Source: Thiothrix subterranea
GTDB taxonomy: Bacteria; Pseudomonadota; Gammaproteobacteria; Thiotrichales; Thiotrichaceae
Direction: 5' to 3'
DNA length: 64,000 nucleotides
Assembly (NCBI RefSeq): GCF_016772315.1
Contig: NZ_CP053482.1
Coordinates: 2,604,001 to 2,668,000, forward strand
Below are positions 34,884-42,996 of the stretch, piece by piece. The number at the start of each line of letters is the position of its first letter. Positions within the stretch are counted from its first letter, which is position 1. Under the pieces are notes generated by a model. The model had not been told where the DNA came from, searched no databases, and saw only the letters and a list, made by a program, of their open reading frames with translations. The translations under genes were made by a program, and so were the position numbers.

Positions 34884-35742
34884 GCTGGGCATGATAGCCA
34901 GTGACACCCGCCGCTGCCAGCAAGTCCGCCACATCCGCCGCAATAATCTCAATCCCCATCCGCGCACAGAAACGCACTTCCTTGTCAGTCGGTTGCGGAA
35001 TCAATGCCCAACCTTTGGGTTCAGTCGAGGCGTAGGTAATGTCCGACATCACCATACGGTCGGTATCGCGTTGTAAGCGCATCCCGATGAACAAATATTG
35101 CTTGCCCTTGCGGTATTCCTTGAGGAAATCGGGAATCGCAAACCCGCCCATCAACTCGGTGATGTAGTCCACATAGTCTGCGTCGGAGGCAATGTAATTC
35201 GCATCCGGTCGCGGGCTACCCATTGGTTTGAAGAGGATTGGCAGTGCGAGATTCACCTCTTCCTGCGTAATCTCGCGGTAGCCGCCGCTGCCCACGTATT
35301 CGTTCAGCACGAAACGGTAATTCGTGCCAGAAATCCGCGCCGTTCCCCGAATCAGGGTGTGCGGCTGGTCGGCGTAAGTATCCTGCAACTGAGTATCGCG
35401 GTTGCTGTCGATCACGTAATGCGGTTCGATGCTGGCAAGCCAATCGTGCAACGGGGCGCGTGTCCACTTGCGCTTGCCGTAGGTGTCTTCGAGGAAATTA
35501 TGGACGGCTTTGCGCCCGCGTTTCAGCTCCACATCCATCGCCGCACGCGGGAATTCCCACATCAAACGGGCTGACATTGGCTTGCCGCCGTTCATCGCCA
35601 AAATCAGGCTATCGCTGTCGGCAGGGATGGCAACGCCGCTCAGTTTATCGACCGAACCCGCGAGCGCACCTGCGCCGAGGTAGGGGACGATGGTGTTGTT
35701 GGCGACCCCGGCGAGCAGGGTTTGAAGCGTCATTTCTGACAT
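34867..35742 (-). CDS. SIR2-like domain protein downstream of nifA
   Basis: A 291-residue protein with SIR2-family features: a degenerate Rossmann start VPYLGAGALAGSVD, PLHDWLASIEPHYVIDSN, a FKPMGSPRPDANYIASDADY block (compare the KLHG/TEDDY region), and YLFIGMRLQRDTDRM. It starts behind GAGGA, 43 bp after nifA, so it probably belongs to the nifLA transcript. SIR2-like proteins bind or cleave NAD; here it could link NAD status to nitrogen fixation or act in defence. Function is unproven. Confidence 0.72.
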   Translation of the reverse strand: MSEMTLQTLLAGVANNTIVPYLGAGALAGSVDKLSGVAIPADSDSLILAMNGGKPMSARLMWEFPRAAMDVELKRGRKAVHNFLEDTYGKRKWTRAPLHDWLASIEPHYVIDSNRDTQLQDTYADQPHTLIRGTARISGTNYRFVLNEYVGSGGYREITQEEVNLALPILFKPMGSPRPDANYIASDADYVDYITELMGGFAIPDFLKEYRKGKQYLFIGMRLQRDTDRMVMSDITYASTEPKGWALIPQPTDKEVRFCARMGIEIIAADVADLLAAAGVTGYHAQHENAM

Positions 35743-35785
35743 GGTGATTCCTCGTGATAGTTATCAATGGATTAAGGTTTACGTA

Positions 35786-37384
35786 TCAGATTTGCCGCAC
35801 CTGAATATTCAGTATCTGAATCCGGTAGGCGATTTGGCGTGGGGTCATATTCAGCAACCGCGCTGCCTTGGCTTGCACCCAACCCGCTTCTTCCAGAGCC
35901 GCAATCACGCGCTCACGTTCGTCCAGATCCGGGTCATTCAAGTCCGCCTTCGGTTTGCCGTTACCTGCGCTTCCCGTAGAGACGCAAAATTTTGCGTCTC
36001 TACCACCACCGCTATCATCTGCTGGAAACTGGTTTTCCAGCCCCGTCAGGCGGATCACTTGCTGGTCAATATGCCCGTCGGTGCTGAGAATCGCGGCACG
36101 TTCCATGCAGTTTTCCAACTCGCGCACATTGCCCGGCCAGCCGTGGTGCATGAGCGCACGGATGGCACTGTCGCCAATATCCAGCGGTCGCGCTTGCTTG
36201 TTGCTGATTTTATTGACCAGAAAGCGGGCAAGGTCGGGGATGTCTTCCAGCCGTTCGCGTAACGGCGGCATAATGATCGGCATCACGTTGAGGCGGTAAT
36301 ACAGGTCTTCGCGGAACTCGCCCGCCCGCACTTCCTGTTCCAGATTGCGGTTGGTGGCGGCGATGACGCGCACATCCACGTTCAGGGTTTTGCTGCCGCC
36401 GACGCGCTCGAATTCGCCTTCCTGCAATACCCGCAGCAATTTGGCCTGGAATGCAGGGGTGATTTCGCCGATTTCATCCAGAAACAACGTGCCGCCATCC
36501 GCTTGCTCGAAACGCCCTTTGCGCTGACTGACTGCGCCGGTAAATGCCCCTTTTTCGTGCCCGAACAGTTCCGATTCCAGCAAATTGTCCGGCAAGGCGG
36601 CGCAGTTGAGTTTGATGAAAGCGTTGTTGGCGCGGGGTGAATGGTAATGGATGGCGTTGGCGATCAGCTCTTTACCCGTACCGGATTCGCCGCGAATGAG
36701 TACGGTCGTGTTCCACTTGGCGACTTGCCGTGCTTGGTCGAATACGACTTGCATCACGCGGGTACGTCCGATCAGGTTGGCGAAACCGGATTCGCCCTTA
36801 ACCTTGCGGCGTAGCGAATCGCGTTCTTTTTGCAGTTCCTGCTTGTCGCTGGCGACTTCGTTGGCAAGGACGACGTTTTGCCCGATCAGGTTGCCAATCA
36901 TTTCGAGGAAACGGCGACGTTCGCCCAGCAAGTGCAGTTCGGCTGGCGGTTGTGCGGCTAATACGCCGACGATTTCATCACCACGGGCGCGGATCGGCAC
37001 AGCAATCAGCGGCAATACCGGGTTGTATACACCGAGTTTGTCGAGAAAACGCGGTTCGTCGGCTAACTTACGGATAATGAGTGGCTTATCCATTTCAATC
37101 GCCAGCCCCATGATGCCTTCGCCCGCACGGTAGCGCACGTTTTCCACGGTAAGTTTGTCGGCACGGTGCAATTCCAGCAGCAATAAATCGCCGCTATCGC
37201 CGTCGAGTAGGCTGACCATGCCGTGTTCGAGCTGGCCTTCTTCGTGCAGTACGCGCAACACTTCGCGCAAGGTTTCTTTGAGGTTGAGGGAGCGGCTTAA
37301 CACTTTGCTGACGGCGTAAATACAGGCAAGTTCGTCTTCCAGCAAGTTGAGGGTTTGTTGCAATTGCGCGTTGTCGTGGCTCAT
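35786..37384 (-). CDS. nifA: Nif-specific sigma-54 activator NifA
   Basis: A 532-residue bacterial enhancer-binding protein from ATG 37384, overlapping the nifL stop by 4 bp. Order: N-terminal GAF domain (about residues 20-165), AAA+ domain with [15 protein letters not shown] and the GAFTGA loop, then a Fis-type helix-turn-helix ([16 protein letters not shown]). The linker before the HTH contains [10 protein letters not shown] (about residues 461-470), encoded by a family-B palindrome inserted in frame; it even adds a cysteine. NifA binds TGT-N10-ACA sites, of which seven are seen in this window. Confidence 0.96.
   Translation of the reverse strand: MSHDNAQLQQTLNLLEDELACIYAVSKVLSRSLNLKETLREVLRVLHEEGQLEHGMVSLLDGDSGDLLLLELHRADKLTVENVRYRAGEGIMGLAIEMDKPLIIRKLADEPRFLDKLGVYNPVLPLIAVPIRARGDEIVGVLAAQPPAELHLLGERRRFLEMIGNLIGQNVVLANEVASDKQELQKERDSLRRKVKGESGFANLIGRTRVMQVVFDQARQVAKWNTTVLIRGESGTGKELIANAIHYHSPRANNAFIKLNCAALPDNLLESELFGHEKGAFTGAVSQRKGRFEQADGGTLFLDEIGEITPAFQAKLLRVLQEGEFERVGGSKTLNVDVRVIAATNRNLEQEVRAGEFREDLYYRLNVMPIIMPPLRERLEDIPDLARFLVNKISNKQARPLDIGDSAIRALMHHGWPGNVRELENCMERAAILSTDGHIDQQVIRLTGLENQFPADDSGGGRDAKFCVSTGSAGNGKPKADLNDPDLDERERVIAALEEAGWVQAKAARLLNMTPRQIAYRIQILNIQVRQI
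35976..36003. repeat. Palindromic repeat family B inside nifA
   Basis: 28 bp with arms GTAGAGACGC and GCGTCTCTAC around AAAATTTT. It is read on the minus strand, shifted by one base relative to nifB and nifU (as RDAKFCVST), in the linker between AAA+ and HTH domains. Confidence 0.85.
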
Positions 37385-38949
37385 TCCATCCCCCCGTTGC
37401 TGGCTTTTAGGGGCAAGTTGACACGGATACGGCAACCGTTGGGGTAATCGGGGTCGATGCTGATGCTGCCGTCGTGGTTGTTGACGATTTCTTGCGCCAT
37501 GCACAAGCCCATGCCGACATTGCCATTGCCGCGTTTCCAGCCGCTGTGGAAGGGTTCAAACACTTTCAGGCGTAGCGCGGGGGGAATGCCAATGCCGTTG
37601 TCGGTGATTTCTACGCTAATGCTGTCGTCGTGCAAACGGGTGTGAATGCGCAATTCGCGGTGTACCCGCCCGGCTTCGTGCAGTGCGAGCAGGGCATTGT
37701 CGAGCAGGTAATTGAACATACGCCGCACTGAGGCTTCATTGCCCATGAGCGCAGGCAGGACAGGTTCAGGTCGCCAATCGACAACCACGCCTTCGGAAAG
37801 CATCCGGTCAGTCGCAATAATCAGTAAGTCTTTGAGTACCTGATTGATGTTTACCAAGGAATACGTGCCGTGTTCGGCTCTGGGGATTGCCATGCGCATG
37901 GCATTGATGGCGCGGTAGGACGATTCCAGTACTTGTTGCAGCACCGGGTACAAGGCTTCGGTGGAAGAGGGCGGCATGACCAGGGCGGCTTGGATCACAT
38001 TGAGCGGAGTTTCCAGTTGGAAAATCGCGCCTGCAAGGGTTTCGCGGATGCTGCTGGTGAGTTCTTGTTCTGCCATTTGCACTTTGAGGTGTTGGATGCG
38101 GGCGCGTTCCAGCTCGGCTTTGCGGGTAGTGATGTCGGTGGCAACCAACAGCAGGTAATGCCCGCCGCTGTTGGTTAGGGCGAAATAGTTTTTGGCAGCA
38201 TCGTCGAGTTCTTCGACGTGGATGCCGGAGAGGGTGAACCAGCATTCGTTGCCATTGGGTGCGTCGAAACGGACTTGCACATCGTGGAAATTGTCGAAGG
38301 TTTCACCGTCGAGGGAGGGCAGGCGATCTTTAAGCGCGTCGAGGAATAGGTGGATGGGTTCGATTGCCCCGAATTCGACTTTGAGGCGTTTGTAGGCTTT
38401 GTTATCCATCAAAATATTGCGGTTGCTGTCGAGCAATACCACGATGGCGGGGGCAAGGTCGAAAATGGTGTCGGAAAGGATTTTTTGGTGTTTGAGTTGT
38501 TGTTCGAGGTTGTGGATCACCGATATGTCGCGGTGCATTCCGAGGAAATTGGTGATATTGCGCTGCGCATCCAGCACGGGCGCAATGGTGACTTCGGCGA
38601 GGTAGCGTTCGCCCGCTTTGTTGCGGTTAATCAGCGTACCGCGCCATTCTTTGCCGCTTTGGATGGTGCGCCACAGGGTGCGGTAAAGTTCCAGCGGGGT
38701 GGTTTTACAGGACAGTACCGATTCGTTTTGCCCGCAAATCTCGTCGCGGGAATAGCCGGTTAATTCCTCAAACGCGCTGTTCACGTAGAGGATATTGGCG
38801 CGGGTGTCGGTAATGGAAATCGCAACCGGGGCTTGCTCCACGGTTTCGAGGATGGCTTGCAGCGATAAGCCGGGGGTCACATGCTCGAATCCGGCAATGC
38901 GGGAGAGGTCGGCGTAGTGTTCGGCGAACGAGGTGCTTGGCTTGTGCAT
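37381..38949 (-). CDS. nifL: Nitrogen fixation redox sensor NifL
   Basis: A 522-residue anti-activator from ATG 38949. PAS1 (about residues 35-135) contains NILYVNSAFEELTGYS and GTLINRNKAGERYLAEV, the FAD-binding PAS of NifL. PAS2 follows, then a central coiled region and a C-terminal HATPase fold with LDNALLALHEAGR and DNGIGIP. NifL binds and inhibits NifA under oxidising or nitrogen-replete conditions. The frame is open upstream into a palindrome, but MHKPSTSF fits and is 33 bp from the sigma-54 element. Confidence 0.95.
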   Translation of the reverse strand: MHKPSTSFAEHYADLSRIAGFEHVTPGLSLQAILETVEQAPVAISITDTRANILYVNSAFEELTGYSRDEICGQNESVLSCKTTPLELYRTLWRTIQSGKEWRGTLINRNKAGERYLAEVTIAPVLDAQRNITNFLGMHRDISVIHNLEQQLKHQKILSDTIFDLAPAIVVLLDSNRNILMDNKAYKRLKVEFGAIEPIHLFLDALKDRLPSLDGETFDNFHDVQVRFDAPNGNECWFTLSGIHVEELDDAAKNYFALTNSGGHYLLLVATDITTRKAELERARIQHLKVQMAEQELTSSIRETLAGAIFQLETPLNVIQAALVMPPSSTEALYPVLQQVLESSYRAINAMRMAIPRAEHGTYSLVNINQVLKDLLIIATDRMLSEGVVVDWRPEPVLPALMGNEASVRRMFNYLLDNALLALHEAGRVHRELRIHTRLHDDSISVEITDNGIGIPPALRLKVFEPFHSGWKRGNGNVGMGLCMAQEIVNNHDGSISIDPDYPNGCRIRVNLPLKASNGGME

Positions 38950-38981
38950 AACGGTTTCCACGGTTGCTGTGTTTATTGCGG

Positions 38982-38997
38982 TGCAATAGGCGTGCCA
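38982..38997 (-). promoter_or_regulatory. Sigma-54 promoter of nifLA
   Basis: On the minus strand TGGCACGCCTATTGCA, a perfect -24/-12 element, 33 bp before the nifL ATG. It suggests nifLA is itself under an enhancer-dependent activator (NtrC or NifA). The 302-bp nifL-rnfA gap holds this, two palindromes, one NifA site and the rnfA promoter. Confidence 0.85.
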
Positions 38998-39021
38998 GTG
39001 GATGGGAATAGGGGATGGAGA

Positions 39022-39092
39022 GAAGATGGGCGACCAGCCGGTCGCCCCTACAAGCATTTCCACGTAGGGGCGACCGGCTGGTCGCCCTCTTC
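39022..39092. repeat. Palindromic repeat family A, pair in the nifL-rnfA intergenic region
   Basis: A slightly divergent inverted copy at 39022-39051 (AAGATGGGCGACC) and a forward copy at 39064-39092. The pair lies between the nifL promoter and the NifA site. Confidence 0.82.
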
Positions 39093-39109
39093 AATCCCCT
39101 CAATCGATA

Positions 39110-39125
39110 TGTAGCAAATCCAACA
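39110..39125 (+). promoter_or_regulatory. NifA site between nifL and rnfA
   Basis: TGT-AGCAAATCCA-ACA, 75 bp upstream of the rnfA -24/-12 element and about 113 bp from that of nifLA; it could serve either promoter. Confidence 0.65.
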
Positions 39126-39199
39126 ATCCCTCACCTTTGTTACAAACCCCACCCCGCAAAATCCGCCGCAAACCCACGCCACGCAAGGCTTGCAGCGGC

Positions 39200-39215
39200 T
39201 GGCACGCTCCCTGCA
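39200..39215 (+). promoter_or_regulatory. Sigma-54 promoter of rnfAB
   Basis: TGGCACGCTCCCTGCA, -24/-12 type, 37 bp before the rnfA ATG. Confidence 0.8.
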
Positions 39216-39251
39216 TTGCCTTTGCCACAGATGATTCTCAGGGAATGCGCA

Positions 39252-39830
39252 ATGGAATATTTCATGATCTTGCTCGGTACGGTACTGGTGAACAACGTGG
39301 TGTTGGTCAAGTTCCTTGGCCTGTGCCCATTCATGGGCGTTTCCAAGCAGATTGATTCGGCGATTGGCATGGGCATGGCGACCACCTTCGTACTGACGCT
39401 GGCTTCGGTGGCGGGCTGGATGCTGGAACATTGGGTGTTACAGCCGTTTGACCTAGGTTTTCTGCGGATTTTGTCGTTTATTTTGGTGATTGCGGCGACG
39501 GTGCAGTTTACCGAAATGGTGATTAAGAAAGTGTCGCCTGCGCTGTATCAGGTGTTGGGGATTTTCTTGCCGCTGATTACCACCAATTGCGCGGTACTGG
39601 GCGTGGCTCTGCTGAATGTCCAGGAGCAGCACAGTTTTCTGCAAACCTTGCTGTATGGCTTTGGGTCGGCGGTGGGGTTTACTTTGGTGCTGGTGATTTT
39701 TGCGGGTTTGCGGGAACGGCTGGCGTTGGCGCAAGTGCCAGCGGCGTTTGGCGGGTTGCCGATTGCGTTCATTGTTGCCGGGTTGCTGTCGCTGGCGTTT
39801 ATGGGTTTTGCGGGGCTGGCGAGCCAATAG
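39252..39830 (+). CDS. rnfA: RNF complex subunit A
   Basis: A 192-residue membrane protein with about six helices, homologous to Nqr[21 protein letters not shown] and [14 protein letters not shown] carry the two conserved cysteine regions for the intramembrane iron-sulfur centre. The start at 39252 follows the sigma-54 element. RNF couples ion movement to electron transfer between NADH and ferredoxin; in diazotrophs it generates reduced ferredoxin for nitrogenase. rnfCDGEH lie 7 kb away, so this is a split rnf locus. Confidence 0.95.
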   Translation: MEYFMILLGTVLVNNVVLVKFLGLCPFMGVSKQIDSAIGMGMATTFVLTLASVAGWMLEHWVLQPFDLGFLRILSFILVIAATVQFTEMVIKKVSPALYQVLGIFLPLITTNCAVLGVALLNVQEQHSFLQTLLYGFGSAVGFTLVLVIFAGLRERLALAQVPAAFGGLPIAFIVAGLLSLAFMGFAGLASQ

Positions 39831-39846
39831 GAAAGGGAGAAAGAGC

Positions 39847-40380
39847 ATGACTGCGATTCTGATTCTGATGACCTTGGGGTTGTTGCTGGGCGGGCTATTA
39901 GGGCTGGCAGGCCAGTATTTCAAGGTGGAAGGCAACCCGTTACAGGAAGAAATTGAATCACTGTTGCCCGGTTCGCAATGTGGGCAGTGCGGCTTTCCCG
40001 GTTGCAGCCCTGCGGCGGAGGCGATTGCGAATGGTGCAGCGCCCGTGACTGCTTGCCCACCCGGTGGCAAGGCGTTGGCTGAAATGCTGGCGGGGAAACT
40101 GGGGGTGAGTGTTGACCTTTCCGGCGTGGCGGACAAGGGGCCGATGATTGCGTATGTGCATGAAAACTTGTGCATTGGCTGTACCAAGTGCTTTAAGCGT
40201 TGTCCGACGGATGCGATTTTGGGCAGTTCCAAGCAGATTCATGCGGTGTTTGCGGATGCTTGCACGGGTTGTGAGAAGTGCTTTGAGGTTTGCCCGACGG
40301 AATGTATTGAAATGCGCCCGCTGACGCATACGGTGCAAACGTGGTATTGGCCGAGTCCGGCGGTGGGTGGCATCGCCTGA
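39847..40380 (+). CDS. rnfB: RNF complex subunit B (ferredoxin-like)
   Basis: A 177-residue subunit from ATG 39847: N-terminal membrane helix, the four-cysteine domain with CGQCGFPGCSPAAEAI, and two 4Fe-4S motifs CIGCTKCFKRCP and CTGCEKCFEVCP. It receives or donates electrons to soluble ferredoxin. It follows rnfA by 16 bp. An AAA-ATPase-like gene starts 50 bp after it, so the operon appears to be interrupted here by accessory DNA. Confidence 0.94.
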   Translation: MTAILILMTLGLLLGGLLGLAGQYFKVEGNPLQEEIESLLPGSQCGQCGFPGCSPAAEAIANGAAPVTACPPGGKALAEMLAGKLGVSVDLSGVADKGPMIAYVHENLCIGCTKCFKRCPTDAILGSSKQIHAVFADACTGCEKCFEVCPTECIEMRPLTHTVQTWYWPSPAVGGIA

Positions 40381-40430
40381 GCCGTGCTACAATCTGGCGA
40401 AGTGTATCCGCCAGATTGAGGCTTGAGTGA

Positions 40431-42224
40431 ATGATCACATTTCCCTACGGTATCAGCGATTTCAACCATATCCGCAGCAAAGGCATGTTGTATGTGGATC
40501 GTACTGCCTGCATTTCTAGGCTGGAGGCGGCGGGGCAGCAACTGGTGTTCCTACGTCCGCGCCGTTTCGGAAAATCCTTGCTGCTATCCACGCTCGCCAA
40601 TTACTACGACATCAGTACGGCGGGTGAATTTGAAGCCCTGTTCGGTGGGCTAGCCGTTGGCAACAACCCCACGCCCGAACACAACCAATACCTGATCCTG
40701 CGCTGGGATTTTTCCAAGGTGTCGGGGCAAGGTGATGTGGAGCAGATTAAGCAGAATTTGTTCAATCACCTCAATGATCGCATGACGGATTTTGTGCAAA
40801 ACTACCAAGCCTTGTTGAAATTTCCTGTGCGTATCCGCGATGACGACGCGCTTGCAACGTTGGAGTCCTTGAGCAGTGTGGTCAAAAACAGCGGTCATAC
40901 CGTCTACCTGTTGATCGACGAATACGACAACTTTGCCAACGAAGTGTTGGTGCATGACGCAGGTAATACCAAACGCTACTACGACTTGCTGGAAAGCGAG
41001 GGTATCGTCAAAACGCTGTTCAAAGTGATCAAAGGCAGTGTATCCGAAGGCAAAATTTCCCGCGTCTTCATCACAGGCGTATCCCCCTTGGTGTTGAGCG
41101 ACGTGACCAGTGGCTATAATGTCTCTACCAATATTTCGCTAGACGAAGACTTCAACGGGCTGTGTGGGGTTTCTGAGGAAGAATTAAGCGGATTGGTCAG
41201 CGAAGTCTTGCAGGATTGTGGCTTACCGGACACGCAAGCTGCCACAGTGCTAGACACGATGCGTCAGTTTTACAACGGCTACCGCTTTTGCGCGGATGCT
41301 AGTTTCCCCACCGTTTACAACCCTACCTTGTGCTTTTACTTTTTGCGAGCCTATCAAAAACGTTGCAAGCCCCCCGCCGAAATGCTGGATGGCAATTTGG
41401 CAATGGATGCCAGCCGTGTGCGTTATATCGCCAGCTTACCGGAGGGTGGCAATGTGATTGCCAATATCCTCGACGAACAAAACCCCGTGGTGTTGCCGTA
41501 TTTAGAAACCCAGTTTGGGGTGGAGCAATTACACAAGCTGCAAACCGACCCGCGCTACATGGCATCGTTGCTGTATTTTTTTGGGGTATTGACCATCGGT
41601 GGCACTGCGGGGCCGTTGGAAGAGATGAAACTGGAAGTCCCCAACCGCGTCATTTTCGCGCTGTATGTGGAGACCTTGCGCGAACAGGTGTTGCCCGATT
41701 TGGCAGACCGTCGCCGCGTTGAAGCCCTTGCCAAGCAATTCTACCAAACGGCGGATTTGCACCCGTTGGCGGACTACCTCGAAACCAGCTATTTCAAAGC
41801 CTTCAACAACCGTGACTACCGCTGGGGCAATGAACTGACCATCAAAACCGCTTTCATGAGCCTGTTGTACGATGATATGTATTACATCATGGACTCAGAG
41901 GCTGCTGTGCAACGGCGTTATGCCGATTTGCTGATGATTATCCGCCCTGATCAGCGCCGCCTTGCTGCATTGCAGGATTTTGTAATGGAATTCAAATACA
42001 TAAAACTGAAGGCGCTGGGGCTGACGGCGGAAGAGGTACGGGCGCAAAGTCGTGAAGCCTTGCAACAACTGCCTGTTGTACAAGCAGCCTTGCAGGCAGC
42101 GTTGTTGCAATTGAAGGATTACCGCCGGGTGTTGGTGGAAAAATACCGTGAACCGCACCGCCTGCACTGTCTCGCTGTGGTGGCATTGGGCTTTGAGCGG
42201 TTGGTGTGGGAGGTGCTGGCATGA
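40431..42224 (+). CDS. AAA-ATPase-like protein with PD-(D/E)XK nuclease domain, second copy
   Basis: A 597-residue paralogue of the gene at 30488. It starts MITFPYGISDFNHIRS, with LRPRRFGKSLLLS, LLIDEYDNF and the C-terminal nuclease-like FVMEFKY followed by KLKALGLTAEEVRAQ. It lies between rnfB and the CHAT gene. Together with the remnant at 42541 it could provide homology for rearrangements separating rnfAB from rnfCDGEH (inference). Confidence 0.8.
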   Translation: MITFPYGISDFNHIRSKGMLYVDRTACISRLEAAGQQLVFLRPRRFGKSLLLSTLANYYDISTAGEFEALFGGLAVGNNPTPEHNQYLILRWDFSKVSGQGDVEQIKQNLFNHLNDRMTDFVQNYQALLKFPVRIRDDDALATLESLSSVVKNSGHTVYLLIDEYDNFANEVLVHDAGNTKRYYDLLESEGIVKTLFKVIKGSVSEGKISRVFITGVSPLVLSDVTSGYNVSTNISLDEDFNGLCGVSEEELSGLVSEVLQDCGLPDTQAATVLDTMRQFYNGYRFCADASFPTVYNPTLCFYFLRAYQKRCKPPAEMLDGNLAMDASRVRYIASLPEGGNVIANILDEQNPVVLPYLETQFGVEQLHKLQTDPRYMASLLYFFGVLTIGGTAGPLEEMKLEVPNRVIFALYVETLREQVLPDLADRRRVEALAKQFYQTADLHPLADYLETSYFKAFNNRDYRWGNELTIKTAFMSLLYDDMYYIMDSEAAVQRRYADLLMIIRPDQRRLAALQDFVMEFKYIKLKALGLTAEEVRAQSREALQQLPVVQAALQAALLQLKDYRRVLVEKYREPHRLHCLAVVALGFERLVWEVLA

Positions 42225-42439
42225 ACAATTTCTCCAAACAATATCCAACAATTACACGCTGGATTACAGAGCAGGGCTGGGTCGAACTGGGTGCAGATGA
42301 AGACAGCTCATCTCTTGTTCGGGCATTGGATGAGGGCGGGTTGGTTTGGGAAAGCGATTCCCAAACCGATTCGGTGGATGTTGCTTTGGCGGAACTGGAA
42401 ATCGAACTGCTGGCATGGTTTCAAGAAAATGGTTGCTGA
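42221..42439 (+). CDS. Small acidic protein of unknown function
   Basis: A 72-residue protein from ATG 42221 that overlaps the AAA-ATPase-like stop by 4 bp (ATGA). It is very acidic with many Asp/Glu ([20 protein letters not shown]) and has an aromatic tail [10 protein letters not shown]. No family is recognised. Coupling suggests a partner of the upstream protein. Confidence 0.6.
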   Translation: MNNFSKQYPTITRWITEQGWVELGADEDSSSLVRALDEGGLVWESDSQTDSVDVALAELEIELLAWFQENGC

Positions 42440-42540
42440 GCATATAACTTTTCGTTGAATTCAATATGGTGAAAAACGCAACGGCGGAGGAAAGCATCGG
42501 GTAAACGCCTTTCGTTATTGGAAGTGATGAACACCAACTC

Positions 42541-42996
42541 ATGGAAAGCAAATACTTCGCGGTGTTCAACAACCGCGATTACCGCTGGAGCAATGAACTC
42601 ACCATCAAGACGGCGTTTCTGACGCTGCTGTTCAACGATACCTATTACATCATGGATTCGGAAACGGCTTTACAGCGGCGTTATTCCAACTTGACCCTGA
42701 TCGTGCGCCCCAATATGCGCCAGTATCCGGCGTTGCTGGATATGGTGCTGGAGTTTAAATACCTTGGGTTGAAGGAATTAGGTGTATTGGGTGTGAGTGC
42801 GGAACAGGTTCGGGGGATATCGCGGGCAGAACTGCAACAGCTTCCGCTGGTGGTGACGGCGTTGCAGGATGCTACGCAGCAATTGCAGCAATACCAGGCG
42901 GTGCTGGTGGCAAAGTACCGTGAGCCGCAGCGGTTGCGGTGTTTGGCGGTGGTGGCGTTGGGGTTTGAGCGGTTGGTGTGGGAAGGAGTGGGTTAA
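42541..42996 (+). pseudogene. C-terminal remnant of an AAA-ATPase-like/nuclease gene
   Basis: Encodes 151 residues matching the C-terminal quarter of the 30488 and 40431 proteins: [48 protein letters not shown] and RCLAVVALGFERLVWE. The ATPase part is missing. It is closer to the 30488 copy than to its neighbour. The frame retains an ATG, so a nuclease-domain fragment might be made, but a decayed copy is more likely. Confidence 0.75.

Noticed and set aside
37385-37504. N-terminal extension of NifA
   Set aside because: It lies inside nifL in another frame; ATG 37384 overlaps the nifL stop as expected for a coupled pair.
38950-39063. N-terminal extension of NifL ([12 protein letters not shown]...)
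   Set aside because: The extra residues come from a palindrome and overlap the sigma-54 promoter; the start at 38949 fits NifL.
42441-42540. Promoter or gene start for the AAA-ATPase remnant
   Set aside because: No clear -35/-10 or start context before 42541; treated as a decayed copy.
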